Below the pieces are notes generated by a model. The model saw only the letters and a list, made by a program, of their open reading frames with translations. It searched no databases and was not told the DNA's origin. A stretch of 9,891 nt of DNA from Synechococcales cyanobacterium PMM_0073 (GTDB lineage Bacteria > Cyanobacteriota > Cyanobacteriia > Elainellales > Elainellaceae), in contig CASBQH010000371.1 of assembly GCA_949127695.1 (NCBI GenBank), positions 1 to 9,891 of the forward strand, read 5' to 3'. Positions 6,573 through 9,891 of the stretch are shown piece after piece. The position numbers were made by a program, and so were the translations under genes. Position 1 is the first letter of the stretch, and each line of letters begins with the position of its first letter.

Positions 6573-7175
6573 ATGCGTTTTCCTGTGAATCCTTTACTGC
6601 ATCGGCTCAGCCTCTCCCTACTGCTCACAGCCTGTCTCGTGGCCTGGGAGCATCAGAGTTATTCTGCCGAATCACCAGCTTTCTCAAGGAACTTGGCGCA
6701 GGTCACGAGCGCCGACCAAGCGCTGTTAGATGCCGTGGCCACAGGCCGATTGGGAGATGTGAGGGTAGCGCTGGAGCAAGGTGCTAACCCTAATGCTGGC
6801 GATCTTTACAGCGGCTATGCGCTCACCAGTGCCGCAACGCTGGGCTATACAGAAATTGTGCAACTCTTGCTAGAGCGAGGTGCCAACGTTGATATTGCAG
6901 CAGATGAAGGCTATCGACCTTTGATTGAGGCGCTAGCAGCCGACCAGACGCCGATTGTGCAGCTTTTGCTGGAGCGGGGCGCGGATCCGAATCAGGCCGC
7001 CTCAGGCATAACGCCTTTGGAGTTTGCGATTCAGGCCAACAATGCCACAGCAGTCAAGCTATTGCTCCAGGCCGGAGCAACCGTGAAGCCCAACAACGGG
7101 CATAATTTGCTGACGGCGGCGCAGCAGCAGGGCAATGCCGAGATTATTCAGCTGATCCAGCAGGCACAGCCCTAG
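6573..7175 (+). CDS. Exported or lipid-anchored ankyrin-repeat protein
   Basis: A 200-residue protein with an N-terminal export signal followed by about five ankyrin repeats. The signal has Arg2/Arg11, a hydrophobic core (LSLSLLLTA, 12-20) and then Cys21. Leu-Thr-Ala-Cys fits a lipobox, so it may be a lipoprotein, but the hydrophobic stretch continues past the Cys and cleavage near YSA32 by signal peptidase I is an alternative. Repeats run at about 47-79, 80-113, 114-144, 145-176 and 177-198. The clearest cores are EIVQLLLERGANVD and PIVQLLLERGADPN; the final repeat is degenerate and acts as a cap. Ankyrin repeats bind proteins; the partner outside the cytoplasm is unknown. ATG 6573 is used; no Shine-Dalgarno sequence is visible. 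pgeF follows after 83 bp on the same strand. Confidence 0.88.
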   Translation: MRFPVNPLLHRLSLSLLLTACLVAWEHQSYSAESPAFSRNLAQVTSADQALLDAVATGRLGDVRVALEQGANPNAGDLYSGYALTSAATLGYTEIVQLLLERGANVDIAADEGYRPLIEALAADQTPIVQLLLERGADPNQAASGITPLEFAIQANNATAVKLLLQAGATVKPNNGHNLLTAAQQQGNAEIIQLIQQAQP

Positions 7176-7224
7176 AATTGGCTTCTGCATTACCCTGTAA
7201 AAGTCAAGCCATAGCGCTTTCATA

Positions 7225-7269
7225 ACTCATGCAAACCTGACTCACGCAAACCTGACTCATGCAAACCTG
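7225..7269. repeat. Three-copy 15-bp tandem repeat across the pgeF start codon
   Basis: Units ACTCATGCAAACCTG (7225-7239), ACTCACGCAAACCTG (7240-7254) and ACTCATGCAAACCTG (7255-7269) are contiguous; the outer two are identical and the middle one has one T-to-C change. The third unit contains the pgeF ATG at 7259. The period is a multiple of three, so all copies share the pgeF frame. Each junction creates TGA, so upstream copies cannot extend the protein. Confidence 0.95.
7229..7240 (+). other. Mini-ORF Met-Gln-Thr-stop upstream of pgeF
   Basis: The first repeat unit supplies ATG CAA ACC followed by TGA, a three-codon frame ending 18 bases before the pgeF ATG and in the same frame. The second unit has ACG in place of ATG, so it offers no start. 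Initiation at the first ATG might cause reinitiation at pgeF or lower its yield. Nothing shows that it is translated; no Shine-Dalgarno sequence precedes it. Confidence 0.35.
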
Positions 7270-8089
7270 GCACTGGCAACCCCCTGAAGCGCAGAGCAAC
7301 GCCTACCTCACCTGCGATCTGCTCAAGGACTGGGCGCATGGCTTTTTTACAAACCAGTTCTGGTCACGCCCGCCTGAAGAACTGGTGTCGCTGCTGCCAT
7401 ATGCACAACTGCCTGCGGTCTATCGACTGAAGCAGGTGCATGGCAATCGGGTGATGCCTGCGGCTGATTTGAGTCCGGTCGTGGCAGATCAACTTGCCAT
7501 GAGCTTGGCCGAAGCAGATGGCTTGGTTTCAACGGCGGCGGCTCAGGCGATCTGGGTTTGCTCTGCCGACTGTACGCCGATTTTGATTGGCGATCTGGCA
7601 ACTGGCCAAACGGCAGCCGTTCATGCCGGGTGGCGCGGCACGGCGGCCAAAATTCTGCCGGTGGCAGTCGCGCAATTACAAGCCCAGGGCGGCCAGATCG
7701 CGGATTTGCGCGTGGCGATGGGTCCCGCGATTGCCGGGGATCAATATCAGGTTTCTGAACCGGTGGCCGCTCAGGTGGGCGCGACGCTATTCGCGGATCA
7801 GCCAGAATTTGCTGAGTTGTCTGAAGCCGCCGCCAGTCCAGAGCTGAGCGAATTCTGCCAACGGCTGCTTCAGATGCCCGACTCGCCTGTTTTGCCCGAC
7901 TCGCAGCCCGGACGACTGCGGCTGGATGTGCCAAAGGTGAATCTGCTTCAGCTGGCGCAGCTCGGCTTTGAGCCGGATCAGATTGCAATTGCGCCCTATT
8001 GCACTTACCAAAACCCAGATTGGTTCTTCTCTTACCGCCGCGAAAAGCAGAAAAAAGTGCAGTGGTCTGGGATTGTGAGCCGGGATTAA
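7259..8089 (+). CDS. pgeF: PgeF/YfiH family (multicopper polyphenol oxidase-like) enzyme
   Basis: A 276-residue protein of the YfiH/PgeF (DUF152/LACC1-like) family. Members in E. coli act in peptidoglycan quality control by removing wrongly incorporated residues from precursors, and relatives have purine nucleoside phosphorylase/adenosine deaminase activity. Family motifs are all present: LKQVHGNRV with His61, ADGLVS (86-91), VCSADCTPILIGD with Cys105, VHAGWRGTA with His122 (His/Cys/His metal site), GPAIAGDQYQV (155-165), and the C-terminal APYCTYQNPDWFFSYRREK (245-263). An extra stretch at about 181-218 separates the last two blocks. It is predicted cytosolic. ATG 7259 is the only sensible start because in-frame TGA codons sit at 7253 and 7238. 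It lies 83 bp downstream of the ankyrin gene, so co-transcription is possible. Initiation must work without an obvious Shine-Dalgarno sequence. Confidence 0.93.
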   Translation: MQTWHWQPPEAQSNAYLTCDLLKDWAHGFFTNQFWSRPPEELVSLLPYAQLPAVYRLKQVHGNRVMPAADLSPVVADQLAMSLAEADGLVSTAAAQAIWVCSADCTPILIGDLATGQTAAVHAGWRGTAAKILPVAVAQLQAQGGQIADLRVAMGPAIAGDQYQVSEPVAAQVGATLFADQPEFAELSEAAASPELSEFCQRLLQMPDSPVLPDSQPGRLRLDVPKVNLLQLAQLGFEPDQIAIAPYCTYQNPDWFFSYRREKQKKVQWSGIVSRD

Positions 8090-8095
8090 GCAGAG

Positions 8096-8346
8096 TTAGG
8101 CATGGGTGAAGCTCATGCTGTCCCATCCCGGCTCGCGGAAATGCACCTGCGGGTCAATCACTCCGGCAACAAAGTCAGGCCAGTCGCGTCAATTTCTTGG
8201 TCAGCCTCAGCCTCAGAGATCTCTGGAGCAACCTGGATCATTTGATCGCCCCGGAGCTGTACATCCCCAACCCGAAACTCGCCGTTGAGCCGCAGGACTC
8301 TGGATTGGCGGATCGGCAAGGTCGGAGTTGTGATGACGATAGCAGC
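8096..8346 (-). pseudogene. pyrC: Dihydroorotase (pyrC) 5' remnant, frameshifted and truncated
   Basis: Reading the minus strand from about 8340 gives a typical cyanobacterial dihydroorotase N-terminus: RLNGEFRVGDVQLRGDQM, then QVAPEISEAEADQEIDATGL and TLLP, at which point the frame hits TGA (8160-8158). Moving to the next frame at about 8164 restores the family signature GVIDPQVHFREPG, with the metal-binding His-x-Arg region at 8126-8143. One missing G (CCGGAGTG where CCGGGAGTG is expected) explains the shift. After REPG the similarity ends and a stop follows at 8098-8096, next to the pgeF stop. Only about 60 of the usual 400-plus residues remain, and there is no ATG/GTG at the expected start (ATC GTC ATC). 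It cannot encode an enzyme. A complete pyrC should exist elsewhere if pyrimidine synthesis is intact. The gene would originally have diverged from lepB. Confidence 0.82.
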
Positions 8347-8349
8347 TTA

Positions 8350-8518
8350 AAAACCGGAAACGTTACAATCAGGCTCTGGCAGGCTCAGGTGAGCGCTAAT
8401 TTAAGCTGAGCATTGGCGAACGGTTGAAGTTCGCAGATCAGCAGGTAGAATTCATTAAAGTCTAAGCCAGATCGCTCATCCCAACATTGCCCGAACTAGG
8501 GGAAATTCGCCCGAACCC
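8350..8518. other. Spacer upstream of lepB
   Basis: Together with the pyrC remnant this makes a 429-bp gap without an intact gene. It contains a two-copy 10-bp repeat (AGGCTCTGGC at 8371-8380, AGGCTCAGGT at 8381-8390), a candidate promoter at 8424-8451, and two copies of GCCCGAAC 20 bp apart (8489 and 8509). I see no coding remnant in this part on either strand and no terminator hairpin. Confidence 0.5.
8424..8451 (+). promoter_or_regulatory. Candidate sigma70-type promoter for lepB
   Basis: TTGAAG (8424-8429) and TAGAAT (8446-8451) are separated by 16 bp, four and five matches to the -35 and -10 consensus. Transcription would start near 8458, leaving a leader of about 60 bases before the lepB ATG. 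Read from sequence only; other promoters are possible. Confidence 0.4.
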
Positions 8519-9307
8519 ATGCCTACGAATTCAGACCCAGATTTTTCTTCAGAAAAGCAGCCTGTTAAATCCTCTCGCGCCGCTAAGCCAACCGGCAAGC
8601 CGCAGCCAGAGCCAGAGGAAGGCTGGAAAGAGATTGTCAAAACGATTGGCCTTAGTCTGGTGCTGGCGCTGGGAATTCGGCAGTTTGTGGCCGAAGCGCG
8701 CTACATTCCCTCAGAGTCGATGGTGCCGACGCTGCAAATTAACGATCGGCTGATTGTCGAAAAAGTGAGCTATCGGTTTAACGATCCAGAGCGCGGCGAT
8801 ATTGTGGTGTTTATGCCGCCGGATGCGGCTGCCAAATATTGCCTGGGCGTGCAGAATGCCAACGTTAGGATTAAAGATGCCTTTATTAAGCGCGTGGTGG
8901 GGCTACCGGGCGACAAAGTTGAGGTGAAGAGCGGTACGGTGCTGATTAACGGTCAGCCTTTGCAAGAGAGCTATATTGCCGAGAAGCCTGACTACGAGCT
9001 GCCGGAGAGCGTTGTGCCTCCCAACTCTTACCTGGTGTTTGGCGATAACCGCAACAACAGCTGTGATGGCCATTTTTGGGGGCCAGTCCCGCGCGAGAAT
9101 CTGATTGGTCGCGCCGCCTTTCGGTTTTGGCCACCCAACCGGATCGGCGGCATTACGACCAGACCCACTGAGGGCACCGCCCTGCCAGCGACTCAGCCGG
9201 ATGCGATCACTACGCCTGAGCCACCTGCTGCCCAGCCGCCCGCTGTCCCCGAAGCCGCGCCAGCTTCGCCAGCTTTACCCGCCGAACCTCAGCCTGCTCA
9301 GCCCTAA
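8519..9307 (+). CDS. lepB: Signal peptidase I with Pro/Ala-rich C-terminal tail
   Basis: A 262-residue type I signal peptidase that cleaves signal peptides from exported preproteins at the plasma or thylakoid membrane. A charged, Pro-rich cytosolic N-terminus (1-37) precedes one membrane segment (about 38-58, EIVKTIGLSLVLALGIRQFV). The catalytic serine is Ser67 in IPSESMVPTL (63-72) and the general base is Lys124 in FIKRVVGLPGD (122-132). GDNRNNSCDGHFWGPVP (175-191) is the conserved S26 box. The domain ends near residue 210, and about 50 further residues rich in Pro, Ala, Thr and Glu follow, an unusual disordered tail on the outer or lumenal face. ATG 8519 is used; AGGGGA at 8498-8503 is 15 bases away, rather far for a Shine-Dalgarno sequence. 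Neighbouring products with signal peptides (M23, ankyrin) are plausible substrates, while PsbQ as a lipoprotein would use LspA. Confidence 0.94.
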   Translation: MPTNSDPDFSSEKQPVKSSRAAKPTGKPQPEPEEGWKEIVKTIGLSLVLALGIRQFVAEARYIPSESMVPTLQINDRLIVEKVSYRFNDPERGDIVVFMPPDAAAKYCLGVQNANVRIKDAFIKRVVGLPGDKVEVKSGTVLINGQPLQESYIAEKPDYELPESVVPPNSYLVFGDNRNNSCDGHFWGPVPRENLIGRAAFRFWPPNRIGGITTRPTEGTALPATQPDAITTPEPPAAQPPAVPEAAPASPALPAEPQPAQP

Positions 9308-9314
9308 AAATTAA

Positions 9315-9338
9315 GCGCAAAAATCAGGCGCAAAATCA
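9315..9338. repeat. Two-copy short direct repeat in the lepB-psbQ spacer
   Basis: GCGCAAAAATCA (9315-9326) and GCGCAAAATCA (9328-9338) are adjacent near-copies differing by one A and separated by one G. They begin 7 bp past the lepB stop. No hairpin is formed, so this is not a typical terminator. Confidence 0.6.
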
Positions 9339-9423
9339 CCGCTGATGCTGTCACCCAGTGCAGCTTGCTGATAAGGTCAAAGTAAAGCAAACGCTGAGCA
9401 ATTTGGTGAGACATAAACTAGAC

Positions 9424-9864
9424 ATGGCACGCTATCGTTCGATTCTGGCATTCGTTCTGGTGATTCTGGCAACCGTTTTGGTCAGCTGCGGCAGTCCGCC
9501 TGTGGCCAAAGGCCCGGTTTACAGCACGGCTCAGCTGGAGCAAATTCAGCGCTACAGCACCGATATTCAGACCCTGCGTGACCGAATGGAAGAACTCTCG
9601 CCGCTGATTACAGCCGAGCAGTGGAACGACGTAGGATCTTTCATCCACGGCCCGCTGGGAGAGCTGCGGGTACGCATGGCGCGACTGGCGCGGAGCCTAG
9701 AACCCAAAGCGCAGCCAGCTGCTCAGACTGCCGCCAAAGAGGTCTTTGAGCATCTGATTGCCATCGACGAGGCGGCTCAAGCCCGCGACTCTGCCAAAGC
9801 TGTCCGCAACTATGGAGAGGCGCTGCGCGACTTTGAAGCCTTTTTTCAGCTGATTCCGAGCTAG
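9424..9864 (+). CDS. psbQ: Photosystem II lipoprotein PsbQ (CyanoQ)
   Basis: A 146-residue lipoprotein matching cyanobacterial PsbQ in size and layout. CyanoQ binds the lumenal side of photosystem II and helps stabilise the oxygen-evolving complex and PSII dimers. Residues 1-21 form a lipoprotein signal (Arg3/Arg5, then ILAFVLVILATVLVS) with lipobox LVSC and acyl-Cys22. After a short Gly/Pro linker the protein is helical, consistent with the four-helix bundle: YSTAQLEQIQRYSTDIQTLR (33-52), a Trp/Gly-containing turn with EQWNDVGSFIHGPLGELR (65-82), and C-terminal helices ending NYGEALRDFEAFFQLIPS. ATG 9424 is chosen over an upstream in-frame GTG (9358) because the signal peptide starts there. 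GGTGAG at 9405-9410 is a distant possible ribosome site. It lies 116 bp after lepB and may have its own promoter. Confidence 0.88.
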   Translation: MARYRSILAFVLVILATVLVSCGSPPVAKGPVYSTAQLEQIQRYSTDIQTLRDRMEELSPLITAEQWNDVGSFIHGPLGELRVRMARLARSLEPKAQPAAQTAAKEVFEHLIAIDEAAQARDSAKAVRNYGEALRDFEAFFQLIPS

Positions 9865-9891
9865 ATTTGACGCAGGCTGGAACCGCTATGC

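Noticed and set aside
7225..7269. CRISPR-like array
   Set aside because: The 15-bp units are contiguous with no spacers and overlap a start codon; this is a tandem duplication.
7347..8126. 259-residue open frame antisense to pgeF
   Set aside because: It lies almost wholly opposite a well-supported pgeF gene, is rich in Arg, Pro, Ser and Ala as expected of a GC-rich antisense frame, and shows no domain. Its first residues come from the pyrC remnant read in a different frame.
8106..8409. Two plus-strand small ORFs in the pgeF-lepB gap
   Set aside because: They are antisense readings of the pyrC remnant and its upstream flank; the minus-strand dihydroorotase similarity explains the open frames better.
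9358..9423. N-terminal extension of PsbQ from an upstream GTG
   Set aside because: It would place a 22-residue charged stretch before a complete lipoprotein signal peptide that begins naturally at ATG 9424.

Overview
This window looks like cyanobacterial chromosome. The clearest marker is the last gene, a lipoprotein of the PsbQ (CyanoQ) type, a subunit found only in oxygenic phototrophs. A YggT/Ycf19 membrane protein, a DUF4058 protein opening with the family's SPFPGMDPYLE signature, two paralogous glycosyltransferase-like proteins of a type I know from cyanobacteria, and a cyanobacterial-style dihydroorotase remnant agree with this. Coding density is high and the DNA is moderately GC-rich. 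Only one exact HIP1 octamer (GCGATCGC) was noticed. I cannot name the genus.

Layout. (1) Positions 1-1637, minus strand: the start of a possible exported protein running off the left edge, a doubtful Arg-rich small ORF, the DUF4058 protein, and a 195-residue protein of unknown function. (2) Positions 1784-4691, plus strand: a three-gene glycosyltransferase block, one GT10 (fucosyltransferase)-like enzyme followed by two paralogous DxD proteins, probably one transcript making or decorating a surface glycan. (3) Positions 4688-6258, minus strand: an M23 (LytM) cell-wall peptidase with yggT downstream; yggT converges on the glycosyltransferase block with overlapping stop codons. (4) Positions 6573-9864, plus strand: an exported or lipid-anchored ankyrin-repeat protein, a PgeF/YfiH-family enzyme, signal peptidase I, and PsbQ. 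Between pgeF and lepB lies a decayed minus-strand 5' fragment of dihydroorotase (pyrC).

Theme. Several products work at or outside the membrane: M23 peptidase and PgeF in peptidoglycan turnover and editing, LepB in precursor processing, PsbQ at the lumenal face of photosystem II, and glycosyltransferases for surface polysaccharide. These are mostly housekeeping functions and I see no convincing new multi-gene defence or mobile system.

Most unusual points: (a) the frameshifted, truncated pyrC remnant at 8096-8346; (b) a perfect-period 15-bp triplication lying across the pgeF start codon, so that two upstream copies of the initiation region end in TGA and one forms a Met-Gln-Thr-stop mini-ORF; (c) two further three-copy short tandem repeats (14-15 bp and 12 bp) just upstream of other start codons.
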